This document shows, piece after piece, positions 55,514 through 63,877 of a stretch of DNA of 64,000 bases. The first letter of the stretch is position 1. Each line of letters opens with the position of its first letter. The notes below the pieces were generated by a model, which was not told the origin of the DNA, did no database searches, and saw only the letters and a list, made by a program, of their open reading frames with translations. Location: contig URFL01000005.1 in assembly GCA_900547105.1 (NCBI GenBank), positions 110,850 to 174,849 of the forward strand. Reading direction: 5' to 3'. Made by a program: the position numbers and the translations under genes. This stretch comes from an uncultured Oscillospiraceae bacterium. Its GTDB lineage: Bacteria > Bacillota > Clostridia > Oscillospirales > Acutalibacteraceae.

Positions 55514-57178
55514 TTATTCCACCGAAATGATGTAATAGTACACCGGCTGACCGCCGCTGAGCACCGTGATATCCGCATCGTCGCCCAGCTTGGCGCGAAT
55601 CCCGGCCGCCGCCTCTTCGGCTTCGGCTTCGGTCACATCTTCACCATACATCAGCGTGATGAAGTTGATCTCCTGTCCGTTGGAACGGCGAGCCGACACC
55701 AGCGATTTGGTCAACTTCACGGTGGCGTGCGCCACATCGGTATCCACAAACGCGAGCTTGCCGCCGTCCAGCGCGAGGATCTCGCCCTCTTTGATGGCGT
55801 AGCCCTCGTAATCGCTGTTGCGCGCCGCGAAGGTGATCTGACCGGTGGACACATCGTCCGCTGCTTTCATCATTTCCACCAGATTGTCGTTGGCATCGCT
55901 TTCCGGATCAAACGCCAGCATGGCGGAGATGCCCTGCGGAATGGTGCGGGTGGGCAACACATGCACTTCCCGATCCGCCAGCGCGATCGCCTGTTCCGCC
56001 GCCAGAATGATGTTCTTGTTGTTGGGCAACACAAACACGGTTTTGGCGGGAGTCGCCTGAATCGCATTCAAAATGTCATCGGTCGAGGGGTTCATGGTCT
56101 GACCGCCCGACACGATCTGGTCGCTGCCCAGATCCTTGAACAGATGGCGCAAGCCGTCGCCCGCCGCCACCGCGACAAAGCCATACTCGTTCTCCGGCTC
56201 CGCGCGCTCATAGGTGGGTTGTTCCACGCCCTGTTCCTCCACCCAGCCCGCGTTGGCATGCTGGATGCGCATATTTTCGACCTTAACGGTTTCAAACTGA
56301 CCGTATTTCACGCCCTCGGACAGCGCTTTGCCGGGGTCGTTGGTGTGCACATGCACTTTGATGATCTCGTCGTCGTCCACCACGACCACACAGTCGCCGA
56401 TGGTTTCCAGATACGCCCGCAAGCGCACCGGGTCGCGATCGTTGTCCTTATCGCGCGCCACAATAAACTCCGTGCAATAGGTAAAGGTGATATCGGTTTC
56501 AAACGCCCCCGCTGCGCTCACCTTTTGGGGAGCCGCCGCAGCGGTCGCGCCGCCCTCGGCCGCGACCATCTCGCCGCCGTTCAACACCACCTGCATAGCG
56601 CGGAAGATCACGCACAAGCCTTTGCCGCCCGCGTCCACCACACCGGCTTTTTTCAGCACCGGCAGCAGCTCCGGCGTACGCGCCAGCGATGCTTCCGCTT
56701 CGGCGCAGATCGCGTCCCACACGACCAGCGCATCCGCGCCGCCGGCGGCGACCTCTTTGCCTTTTTCGGCGGCTTCGCGCGCCACCGTCAAAATGGTGCC
56801 CTCGGTGGGCTTCATCACCGCTTTGTACGCGGCCTCCACACCGATGGACAACGCATTCGCCAAGTCCACGCCGTCCGCTTGCTCCTTGCCCTTCAGACCT
56901 TTGGAAAAACCGCGGAACAGCAACGACAAAATCACGCCCGAGTTACCCCGCGCGCCGCGCAGCAGCGCCGACGAAGCGGTGTCTGCCGTCTGGCTGACGG
57001 TGGGCTGCTGCAGCCGTTCCAGCTCGCGGGCAGCCGCCGACAGAGTCATCGACATATTGGTACCGGTATCGCCATCCGGCACCGGAAAAACGTTGAGTTC
57101 ATCCACCGACTGTTTGACCTGCGCGAGTTGTCGGGACGCGGACACCATGGCGTCGCGCAATACACTACCTTGAATCAA
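55514..57178 (-). CDS. DAK2-domain fatty-acid-kinase-like protein (YloV/FakA-type)
   Basis: A 554-aa cytoplasmic protein. The DAK2 nucleotide-binding domain is N-terminal: VDELNVFPVPDGDTGTNMSMTL with metal-binding aspartates, GARGNSGVILSLLFRGF, and VVDAGGKGLCVIF. A middle domain and a C-terminal DegV-like/FakA domain (PSTDDILNAIQATPAKTVFVLPNNKNI, split; LVSARRSNGQEINFITLMYGED) follow. Relatives phosphorylate fatty acids bound by FakB. The TTG start at 57178 is preferred: AAGGAG lies 8 bases upstream, and the family begins about 10 residues before the first helix. It follows the Gls24 gene. Confidence 0.9.
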   Translation of the reverse strand: MIQGSVLRDAMVSASRQLAQVKQSVDELNVFPVPDGDTGTNMSMTLSAAARELERLQQPTVSQTADTASSALLRGARGNSGVILSLLFRGFSKGLKGKEQADGVDLANALSIGVEAAYKAVMKPTEGTILTVAREAAEKGKEVAAGGADALVVWDAICAEAEASLARTPELLPVLKKAGVVDAGGKGLCVIFRAMQVVLNGGEMVAAEGGATAAAAPQKVSAAGAFETDITFTYCTEFIVARDKDNDRDPVRLRAYLETIGDCVVVVDDDEIIKVHVHTNDPGKALSEGVKYGQFETVKVENMRIQHANAGWVEEQGVEQPTYERAEPENEYGFVAVAAGDGLRHLFKDLGSDQIVSGGQTMNPSTDDILNAIQATPAKTVFVLPNNKNIILAAEQAIALADREVHVLPTRTIPQGISAMLAFDPESDANDNLVEMMKAADDVSTGQITFAARNSDYEGYAIKEGEILALDGGKLAFVDTDVAHATVKLTKSLVSARRSNGQEINFITLMYGEDVTEAEAEEAAAGIRAKLGDDADITVLSGGQPVYYYIISVE

Positions 57179-57229
57179 TATAAGCACTCCTTTAGGCACA
57201 CCACACGGGCGGCCGGCTGTTTCGATCGG

Positions 57230-57583
57230 TTATTCGGCTTTCATGCCGTCTACAAACACGTTGACCTTTTTAACCTCCAGGCCGGTCGCCTGTTCCACGG
57301 TGTACCGCACCTTGTTGACAATGCTTTTGGCAATGGCAGAGATATTCATGCCATAGATCACAGCGATGTGCAGATCCACCACGAGCTTGTCGTTTTCGCT
57401 GTGGACGCGGATGCCATCATCCGCAAAGCTGCGGCGATAAAACACCGAGCGCAGCCCTTGCCGCGTGCCACTTTTGACCATGCCGACCACGCCATAGCAG
57501 GAGGTGGCCGCATTGCCCACCAGATAGGAAAAGTACTCTTGCGAAATTTCGATGGTGCCAAGGGGATTTTCAATACGGATCAT
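57230..57583 (-). CDS. Asp23/Gls24-family envelope stress protein (YloU-like)
   Basis: A 117-aa protein: MIRIENPLGTIEISQEYFSYLVGNAATSCYGVVGM in two parts, then DKLVVDLHIAVIYGMNISAIAKSIVNKVRYTVEQATGL split, and the closing VKKVNVFVDGM. All are Asp23 hallmarks. These proteins gather at the membrane or act in envelope homeostasis; the mechanism is unclear. Start chosen as ATG at 57583, behind GGGAAAG. The conserved pairing with the DAK2 protein and recG supports the call. Confidence 0.92.
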   Translation of the reverse strand: MIRIENPLGTIEISQEYFSYLVGNAATSCYGVVGMVKSGTRQGLRSVFYRRSFADDGIRVHSENDKLVVDLHIAVIYGMNISAIAKSIVNKVRYTVEQATGLEVKKVNVFVDGMKAE

Positions 57584-57655
57584 AGAGCTTTCCCGCCTTT
57601 CTATCAAGCCATGCGAAATGGCTCCGGTTTTTCTTATACAGTGGTATACAGGTTT

Positions 57656-57684
57656 ATTATACCCCTAAGCCGCGCAATGTGCAA
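57656..57684 (-). promoter_or_regulatory. Promoter of the Gls24-DAK2(-recG) operon
   Basis: TTGCAC (57679-57684 on minus), 17-base spacer, perfect TATAAT (57656-57661). Confidence 0.7.
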
Positions 57685-57715
57685 TAGCGGCGGCCACTTT
57701 TTCTAAAAGCAATTT

Positions 57716-57744
57716 AGTATACCACTTTTTTTCACAGGAATCAA
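57716..57744 (-). promoter_or_regulatory. Second, upstream promoter candidate for the Gls24 operon
   Basis: TTGATT (57739-57744 on minus), 17-base spacer, TATACT (57716-57721). It overlaps the 3' end of the acyltransferase gene. Confidence 0.5.
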
Positions 57745-58805
57745 GCCCCGGCGCTTTTTCCTCTCGGGGCGGCGCGATGCCCCACCGTAAAGGGCAAAAA
57801 GCGGTTGACAAACAGACACACCACTGCCACCAGGACGCACACCACCGCCGTCACGATCAGCACCAGCAGCGTCATGGGCAGCGCACCGACAAACGGCAGC
57901 TTCAGCCCCACGGTCAGCACCAGCTTGGCGGCGTACATATGCCATACAAAATAGATAAAGGTGTTGCGCCCAACGAACAGCAACGGCCGCATCTCCCGGC
58001 ACAGCTTGGTGACGCAGAAAACCGCGTACACCCCTACCCAAGCCAGCAGCGAAAACACAATCGGGTTAAAATAGCGTCCCCGGTTGATGTCCACGGTGCA
58101 GCCCGGCCATACCAACTGCAGCAAGCAAAGCGCCACCGCATATACACCCAAACACACAGCGGCCTGCTTTTTCATGCTGATCGCAGCCGTTTTCTCCTCC
58201 ACCACATGGCGGATCAGATAACCGAGCGTCATAAACTGCGTGCAGGTCAGCGCCGTATCCAGCTTCCACGGCTTGACGACCCCGTCCGCCGACCACCAAT
58301 ACCCCAGCACTGTGCACACAAGCGTGATGGCGGTCAAAGCGACCAGATTGTGCCGTGCCAGCTTTTGCATCGCGAAAAAGAGAATCTCCAGCACGATTAG
58401 GCATGGGATGAACCAAATCAAATTGCCGCGCACAAAGGGCAATAGATAATTGGATACCAGCAGCGAGCCGATCCGGCTCGTTTGGAACCCGCAGCGGTAC
58501 ATATCCATTCCGAACGCCACGATACCCATAAACGATCCCCACACGGCATAGGGGATCAGACGGGTACGCAGCATTTTTTTGAAAAAATACACCGGATCGT
58601 CATTCTTCGCCGAAAACAAATAACCGGAGATGGCAAAAAACAACGGCAGCTTCAGCGGATTGATGACGGTGGCGATCCCCCCGTATACGGCATCCGCCGA
58701 CACACCGGCCGCTACGGTTTCGTTGCCGACGTGTCCAAAAATCACAAATATCATCGCCAACGCACGGGCGATGTCGATCCATCCTTTTCGCTCTGTCTGC
58801 GGCAT
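57741..58805 (-). CDS. Acyltransferase-3 family membrane protein
   Basis: A 354-aa polytopic protein with about ten membrane helices. The family motifs are WIDIARALAMIFVIFGHV near the N-terminus (R and H of the R/K-x10-H active site), LPLFFAISGYLFS, and NLIWFIPCLIVLEILFF. Members O-acetylate sugars or peptidoglycan or modify surface polymers; this one lacks the extra C-terminal SGNH domain of OatA. GGAGGG precedes the start. It lies after ymdB on the same strand, 38 bases away. Confidence 0.88.
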   Translation of the reverse strand: MPQTERKGWIDIARALAMIFVIFGHVGNETVAAGVSADAVYGGIATVINPLKLPLFFAISGYLFSAKNDDPVYFFKKMLRTRLIPYAVWGSFMGIVAFGMDMYRCGFQTSRIGSLLVSNYLLPFVRGNLIWFIPCLIVLEILFFAMQKLARHNLVALTAITLVCTVLGYWWSADGVVKPWKLDTALTCTQFMTLGYLIRHVVEEKTAAISMKKQAAVCLGVYAVALCLLQLVWPGCTVDINRGRYFNPIVFSLLAWVGVYAVFCVTKLCREMRPLLFVGRNTFIYFVWHMYAAKLVLTVGLKLPFVGALPMTLLVLIVTAVVCVLVAVVCLFVNRFLPFTVGHRAAPRGKSAGA

Positions 58806-58843
58806 GGGAGGCCCTCCTATTCGAGCAATATCACCATTCTTGT

Positions 58844-59614
58844 TCAGCGCACATCCAACCGTTCCACTCCGACGGTGCGGCCGGTTTTGTCATCCAAGAT
58901 GAACAGCACCGCATTCATCATGCAGGGACCGTCCGCCACCGCGAACCGCACCGGCAGCTTATCGTGCATTTTTTGCACCGACTGTTCCGGGCGCACCCCC
59001 AGCACCGAGTTGACCGGTCCGGTCATGCCCACATCGGTCAAAAAGCCGGTGCCTTGCGGCAAAATCTGCTCGTCCGCCGTCGCCGTGTGCGTGTGGGTGC
59101 CGAACAGCGCCGAAATGCGCCCGTCGGCATAATACGCCAGCGCCTTTTTTTCGGCGGTAGCCTCGGCATGGAAATCCACCACACAAAAGCGCGGATTGCC
59201 CGCCTGTTTCAGCAGCGCATCCAGCGTATCAAAAGGACACGCCAGCGGCTCCAGATATACCACGCCCAGCAGATTGATCACCGCCACCTGGTAGCGGCCT
59301 TTATCCACCATATACAGCCCCCGCCCCGGCGCACCGGCGGGATAGTTGCCGGGGCGCAGCAGCGCCGGATCTTCGTCCAGCAGCGGCCAGAATTCGCGGC
59401 GGCGATAGGTGTGGTTGCCACCGGTCACCACATCCGCGCCGCTGTCCAGAATATGGCGCGCCGATACCGGAGTGATGCCGTTGCCATCGGCGGAATTTTC
59501 GCCGTTGACGATGCAGACATCCACGCCGTACTGCCGCTTGATCGGGGGCAGCACCCGCCGCAAATGAGCACAGCCGGCGCTGCCCACCACATCGCCCACA
59601 CAAAGAATGCGCAT
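58844..59614 (-). CDS. ymdB: Metallophosphoesterase of the YmdB family
   Basis: A 256-aa dinuclear metal phosphodiesterase. Motifs: ILCVGDVVGSAG, VDVCIVNGENSADGNGI, VVTGGNHTYRRREF, CVVDFHAEATAEKKALAYYADGRISALFGTHTHTATAD in two parts, and FLTDVGMTGPVNSVLGV. This is the complete ligand set of the TIGR00282/YmdB family, which hydrolyses 2',3'-cyclic nucleotides and influences multicellular behaviour in Bacillus. In YmdB the third motif is usually GNHTW; here it is GNHTY. The start at 59614 follows AGGAGG. It lies directly after rny, as in Bacillus. Confidence 0.94.
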   Translation of the reverse strand: MRILCVGDVVGSAGCAHLRRVLPPIKRQYGVDVCIVNGENSADGNGITPVSARHILDSGADVVTGGNHTYRRREFWPLLDEDPALLRPGNYPAGAPGRGLYMVDKGRYQVAVINLLGVVYLEPLACPFDTLDALLKQAGNPRFCVVDFHAEATAEKKALAYYADGRISALFGTHTHTATADEQILPQGTGFLTDVGMTGPVNSVLGVRPEQSVQKMHDKLPVRFAVADGPCMMNAVLFILDDKTGRTVGVERLDVR

Positions 59615-59630
59615 ACTTGTTCCTCCTGTA

Positions 59631-59671
59631 AAAAGACCGCTTTCCACCGGATTGCCAGCGAAAAGCGGTCC
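59631..59671 (-). terminator. Terminator between rny and ymdB
   Basis: A stem GACCGCTTT/AAAGCGGTC with a long loop, followed on minus by TTTTT. It probably reduces read-through from rny into ymdB. Confidence 0.6.
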
Positions 59672-59684
59672 CTTGTGCATTTGT

Positions 59685-61250
59685 TTATTTGGCGTAGTCG
59701 ACCGCCCGGTTTTCGCGAATCAGATTCACCTTGATCTGACCCGGATAATCCATATTTTCCTCGATCTTCTTGGCGATATCGCGCGCCAGCAAGGTCATCT
59801 GGTCGTCGTTGACCACATCCGGTTTCACCAGAATGCGCACCTCGCGACCCGCCTGGATAGCGAACGAACGCTCCACGCCGTCGAATTCGTTGGCGATCTC
59901 TTCCAGCTTCTCCAACCGTTTGATGTAGTTTTCCAAATTCTCGCGACGGGCGCCCGGGCGCGCAGCCGAAATGGCATCGGCGGCCTGCACCAGACAGGCG
60001 ATCACGGTGGTCGCCTCCACATCGCCGTGGTGAGCGGCGATCGCGTGGATCACCGCTTCGCTTTCCTTATACTTGCGGGCAATATCCACACCGATCTCGA
60101 TATGCGAGCCTTCCACCTCATGGTCGACCGCCTTACCGATATCGTGCAGCAAGCCAGCGCGGCGCGCCACTTCGGGATCCACGCCCAGCTCGCTGGCCAT
60201 GATGCCCGACAGGAACGCCACTTCCATCGAGTGGTTCAACACATTCTGACCGTAGCTGGTGCGGTAATGCAGCCGACCCAGCAGACGCATGATTTCGGGA
60301 TGGATCCCGCGCAGACCGGTTTCCAGCACCGCGCGCTCACCCTCGGATTTGATGGTTGCTTCCACCTCGCGGCGGGCTTTGTCCACCATCTCCTCGATGC
60401 GGGCGGGATGGATACGGCCGTCCGAGATCAAGCGCTCCAGCGCAATGCGCGCCACCTCGCGGCGCACCGCATCAAACCCGGACAGCGTGATAGCTTCCGG
60501 CGTGTCGTCGATAATCAGATCCACACCGGTCAGCGTTTCGATGGCGCGGATGTTGCGGCCTTCGCGACCGATGATGCGCCCCTTCATCTCGTCGTTGGGC
60601 AGCGGCACCACCGACACGGTGGTTTCCGCCACCTGATCCGCGGCGACCCGCTGGATCGCGTGGGAGATCAGCGTGCGGGCACGGCGATCCACATCCTCTT
60701 TCAGGCGCGCTTCGTACTCGTTAATCTTCAGCGCTTTTTCGTGGGTCAGCTCCTGTTCCAGATTGTTGAGCAAATACTCCTTCGCCTGCTCCGCCGTCAA
60801 GCCGGAAATGCGTTCCAGCATTTCAAACTGACCTTTTTTCAGATCCTCGGCATCCTTCAAGCGAGCTTCCACATCTTTTTGCTTTTTCGCAATGCTTTCT
60901 TCTTTTTTCTCGCAATTTTCAATTTTACGATCCAGCGTTTCTTCCTTTTGCTGGATACGGCGCTCCTGGCGCTGCACATCACTACGGCGCTCTTTGATTT
61001 CCCGCTCGGACTCGTTGCGCAAGCGGTGAATCTCGTCCTTGGCTTCGATCAGTGCTTCTTTTTTCTTGGTTGCGGCTGCTTTTTTCGCGTCAGCAACAAT
61101 GCGCTCGGCCTCGGCTTCGGCCGAACCGATGGCAGCCTCCGCTTCTTTGCGGCGATGCTCCTCGCCTTTTTTATAGGCGACGATGCCCGCCACGACAGCG
61201 CCGACAATCAGCGTTGCCACAGCCAGCAGGATTCCCTGCCAAAGCTCCAT
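59685..61250 (-). CDS. rny: Ribonuclease Y
   Basis: A 521-aa membrane-anchored endoribonuclease that starts mRNA decay. N-terminal membrane helix (residues about 4-24, GILLAVATLIVGAVVAGIVAY), a long charged coiled coil (about 25-200), a KH domain (DEMKGRIIGREGRNIRAIETLTG split) and an HD domain with HSMEVAFLSGIMA and LLHDIGKAVDHE supplying the metal ligands. Length and order are canonical. The start MELW at 61250 has GGAGG 11 bases upstream, slightly long. It has a leader of about 250 bases. Confidence 0.97.
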   Translation of the reverse strand: MELWQGILLAVATLIVGAVVAGIVAYKKGEEHRRKEAEAAIGSAEAEAERIVADAKKAAATKKKEALIEAKDEIHRLRNESEREIKERRSDVQRQERRIQQKEETLDRKIENCEKKEESIAKKQKDVEARLKDAEDLKKGQFEMLERISGLTAEQAKEYLLNNLEQELTHEKALKINEYEARLKEDVDRRARTLISHAIQRVAADQVAETTVSVVPLPNDEMKGRIIGREGRNIRAIETLTGVDLIIDDTPEAITLSGFDAVRREVARIALERLISDGRIHPARIEEMVDKARREVEATIKSEGERAVLETGLRGIHPEIMRLLGRLHYRTSYGQNVLNHSMEVAFLSGIMASELGVDPEVARRAGLLHDIGKAVDHEVEGSHIEIGVDIARKYKESEAVIHAIAAHHGDVEATTVIACLVQAADAISAARPGARRENLENYIKRLEKLEEIANEFDGVERSFAIQAGREVRILVKPDVVNDDQMTLLARDIAKKIEENMDYPGQIKVNLIRENRAVDYAK

Positions 61251-61507
61251 ACAACAATACACCTCCATAAAAAACGGTTTTGTCAAGAAACAGAACCCTT
61301 TTCAACGGAGGTGTAGATTATCCACAACAAAAGGACGGAATACGCCCTTTATCAAAAAACAACCCGCTTTTTTATCTATAACCGGACCGCCCGAAGCGAC
61401 CATATTTTTCTGTTATCTATAAATAAACGACAAGCTGTCTCCCTTGAAAAAAGATCCTGCTGCGATTTCCAAAGGGATTCGGTCAAATGACCAAATACCT
61501 GTTTACC
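61251..61507 (-). other. Leader of rny (gene-free)
   Basis: An AT-rich transcribed region of about 250 bases. It contains a GGTCA-TT-TGACC inverted repeat near 61482-61493 and several A/T-rich hairpins, but no recognisable riboswitch or coding frame with a ribosome site. It may carry regulatory or cleavage sites for autoregulation (inference). Confidence 0.45.
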
Positions 61508-61537
61508 ATTATATACTAGATATAGGGAGTGTGTCAA
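61508..61537 (-). promoter_or_regulatory. Promoter of rny
   Basis: Perfect TTGACA (61532-61537 on minus), 18-base spacer, perfect TATAAT (61508-61513). Confidence 0.7.
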
Positions 61538-61615
61538 GAGGGCGCGGGGCTATTTTGCGAAATCGCCGCGGTTTCCGCCGGCAAGCCTTCGACAGAAATT
61601 CCCACGCAAAAGCAG

Positions 61616-61629
61616 CGAACAAATGTTTG
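61616..61629. promoter_or_regulatory. LexA box 1
   Basis: CGAACAAATGTTTG fits the Gram-positive SOS consensus CGAACRNRYGTTYG in every position. It overlaps the -35 box of the following promoter. Confidence 0.75.
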
Positions 61630-61655
61630 ACATTGTTGGTGCAGCGTGCTATAAT
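61627..61655 (+). promoter_or_regulatory. Promoter of the radical-SAM DNA-repair pair
   Basis: Perfect TTGACA (61627-61632), 17-base spacer, perfect TATAAT (61650-61655): a strong promoter that would need repression. Confidence 0.85.
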
Positions 61656-61660
61656 AGCGT

Positions 61661-61674
61661 CGAACAGATGTTCT
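61661..61674. promoter_or_regulatory. LexA box 2
   Basis: CGAACAGATGTTCT matches the consensus except for the last base. It covers the expected transcription start, 5 bases past the -10. Its centre is 45 bases from that of box 1. Confidence 0.75.
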
Positions 61675-61691
61675 TTATCGAGGTGAATCGA

Positions 61692-62996
61692 ATGGATGTT
61701 TTGGATAAACTGCGCATTTTGACCGGCGCTGCCAAATACGATGTGGCGTGTACCTCCAGCGGGTCGTCGCGCGGCGGCAAAAAAGGGATGATGGGGGCGA
61801 CCTGTGCCCCGGGCATCTGCCATAGCTTCGCGGCGGACGGCCGCTGCATTTCGCTGCTAAAGGTGCTGATGAGCAACGCGTGTCTATTTGATTGTCAGTA
61901 TTGTGTCAACCGCTGCTCCAACGATGTCCCCCGCGCTACCTTCACGCCGGAGGAGCTGGCGGGGCTGACCATTGATTTTTACCGCCGCAATTATATCGAG
62001 GGGCTGTTTTTAAGCTCGGGTGTCATCCGCGATCCCGATTATACCATGGAGCAGATGTGCCGGGTGCTGGAGCTGCTGCGCGGCCCCTACCGCTTCAACG
62101 GCTACATCCACGCCAAGGCGATCCCCGGCTGTTCACCGGAGCTGGTGACCAAGCTGGGGCACCTGTGCGACCGGATGAGCGTCAATATCGAATTGCCCAG
62201 CGAACACAGTCTGCGGCTGCTGGCACCCAACAAATCCCGCCAAAAGGTGCTGCGCCCCATGGGCGCGATCTCCGACAACATCAAGCAGAACCGGGAGGAG
62301 CTGGCGCTGTACCGCCACGCGCCCTCCTTTGCTCCGGCGGGACAAAGCACCCAAATGATCATCGGTGCCACCCCCGACACGGATTATCAAATTGTCAATC
62401 TGGCGCAGGCGCTGTATCGGCGATACGCATTGAAGCGTGTGTTTTACTCGGCGTATATTCCGGTGGGTACCAACGCGCTGCTGCCGCGCGACCAACCGCC
62501 GCCCCTGCTGCGGGAGCATCGCCTGTATCAGGCGGATTGGCTGCTGCGATACTATGGCTTTTCGGCCAGCGAACTGCTGGACGAGAAGCATCCGGATCTG
62601 GACCCGCTGCTCGATCCCAAATGCCAATGGGCACTGCGGCATTTGGATCTTTTTCCTGTGGAAATCAACCGCGCCGATAAAGAAACGCTGCTGCGCGTAC
62701 CCGGCATCGGCGTAAAATCCGCGCTGCGCATCTTGACCGCACGCCGCAGCGGGTCGCTGACCTTTGAGGGGCTGAAAAAGCTGGGGGTGGTGCTGAAGCG
62801 CGCGGTATATTTCATCACCTGCAACGGCAAAATGGCGGACGCGGTGCAATTTTCGCCGGAATTCATTTACGGCAATCTAACCGATAGCGCCCGTCGGGAG
62901 CAACAACTGCCGCTGGACGCTCCGCAGCAGCTGACTTGGAACGATTTACCGCAGCTGGCGGCACCAAAGGGGGCGGCGACATGGGCGCTCCACTAA
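61692..62996 (+). CDS. Putative DNA modification/repair radical SAM protein (TIGR03916 type)
   Basis: A 434-aa protein. The N-terminal region has CTSSGSSRGGKKGMMG and CHSFAADGRCISLLKVLMSNAC; the SAM-cluster motif is CLFDCQYCVNRC (C-x3-C-x2-C plus one Cys). The radical-SAM barrel continues through YIEGLFLSSGV and SVNIELPSE. Near the C-terminus a helix-hairpin-helix, LLRVPGIGVKSALRIL, indicates DNA binding. This combination is the family found next to a UDG-like partner, which follows here with a 16-base overlap. The start at 61692 follows GAGGTG. Two LexA boxes surround its promoter, so it is probably SOS-induced. The chemistry is unknown. Confidence 0.9.
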   Translation: MDVLDKLRILTGAAKYDVACTSSGSSRGGKKGMMGATCAPGICHSFAADGRCISLLKVLMSNACLFDCQYCVNRCSNDVPRATFTPEELAGLTIDFYRRNYIEGLFLSSGVIRDPDYTMEQMCRVLELLRGPYRFNGYIHAKAIPGCSPELVTKLGHLCDRMSVNIELPSEHSLRLLAPNKSRQKVLRPMGAISDNIKQNREELALYRHAPSFAPAGQSTQMIIGATPDTDYQIVNLAQALYRRYALKRVFYSAYIPVGTNALLPRDQPPPLLREHRLYQADWLLRYYGFSASELLDEKHPDLDPLLDPKCQWALRHLDLFPVEINRADKETLLRVPGIGVKSALRILTARRSGSLTFEGLKKLGVVLKRAVYFITCNGKMADAVQFSPEFIYGNLTDSARREQQLPLDAPQQLTWNDLPQLAAPKGAATWALH

Positions 62997-63835
62997 CTCT
63001 GCTGTTTGACGGCAGCTTCGAAGGGCTGATGACGGCTTTTTTTGATGCTTATGCCCGCCGCCCCCATCCGGTCGCGCTGTTGCCGGAAGCTGCCTGTCAG
63101 CTGGAGTTCGGGCAGCGATACACCACCGTTTCCACCGACGAAGCCAAGGCTGCCCGTGTGGTACGGGGCATCCGGCGCTGTGTCGGTGAATTTGCCTACG
63201 AAAAGGCGTGGATGGCGTTTTTGCTGGACAAGCCGGACATCAGCCAGACCATTTATCAATATCTGCTTTGGGGATTTGAGGTAGGGCCCGACATCCGCAC
63301 GCGATTGGTGGACGACCGCGCGCTGGCAATAGACAAGGCGGTGGCGTTGGTAGCGCGAGAAGCGTGTGCCCTGCGTGAGTTTTTGCGTTTATCCGAGCGC
63401 GAGGGCGGGGTGTACTACGGCGAGATCAGCCCCCAGCACCGCATTTTGCCGCTGTTGATGCCGCATTTCGTGGAACGGTTTTCCACACAGCCGTTTCTCA
63501 TCCAAGACTGCACCCATCAGCTGGCAGGGGTCGCACAGGGCGGCGACTGGTACATCACCGATTCGTCCACACTAGCTATGCCGGATATTTCTGCGCGCGA
63601 AGCCTCCATACAGCAGCTTTGGAAAACCTTCTATCAACGCATTGCCATCAAAGAGCGCATCAACCCACAGCTGCAACGACAGCTGATGCCAAAAAAGTAT
63701 TGGAAGCATATGGTGGAGATGAACTCACTGCCGCTTGATAACACGCCCCTCGCCTATCAACCGCCACCGCCGCCATTATCAAGCGGTCACGCCTCGCTGC
63801 CAAGCCATCCTTTGGGTGCGCACAATGCACCTTGA
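62981..63835 (+). CDS. Partner protein of the radical-SAM repair enzyme (TIGR03915 type)
   Basis: A 284-aa protein beginning LTLLFDGSFEGLMTAFFDAYARR, the usual start of this family. The middle (LREFLRLSEREGGVYYGEISPQHRILPLLMPHF split) and end (DWYITDSSTLAMP; MPKKYWKHMVEM) also match. Family members have been linked to uracil-DNA-glycosylase-like proteins, and in some bacteria are fused to such a domain; this copy lacks one. The start at 62981 follows AAGGGGG and overlaps the radical-SAM gene. The final about 35 residues are a proline/serine-rich tail beyond the usual end of the domain, abutting an IS element. Confidence 0.85.
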   Translation: MGAPLTLLFDGSFEGLMTAFFDAYARRPHPVALLPEAACQLEFGQRYTTVSTDEAKAARVVRGIRRCVGEFAYEKAWMAFLLDKPDISQTIYQYLLWGFEVGPDIRTRLVDDRALAIDKAVALVAREACALREFLRLSEREGGVYYGEISPQHRILPLLMPHFVERFSTQPFLIQDCTHQLAGVAQGGDWYITDSSTLAMPDISAREASIQQLWKTFYQRIAIKERINPQLQRQLMPKKYWKHMVEMNSLPLDNTPLAYQPPPPPLSSGHASLPSHPLGAHNAP

Positions 63836-63877
63836 GAAAAAGTATCCTCTGCACACAAAAGCCCCGCCTGATAACAG

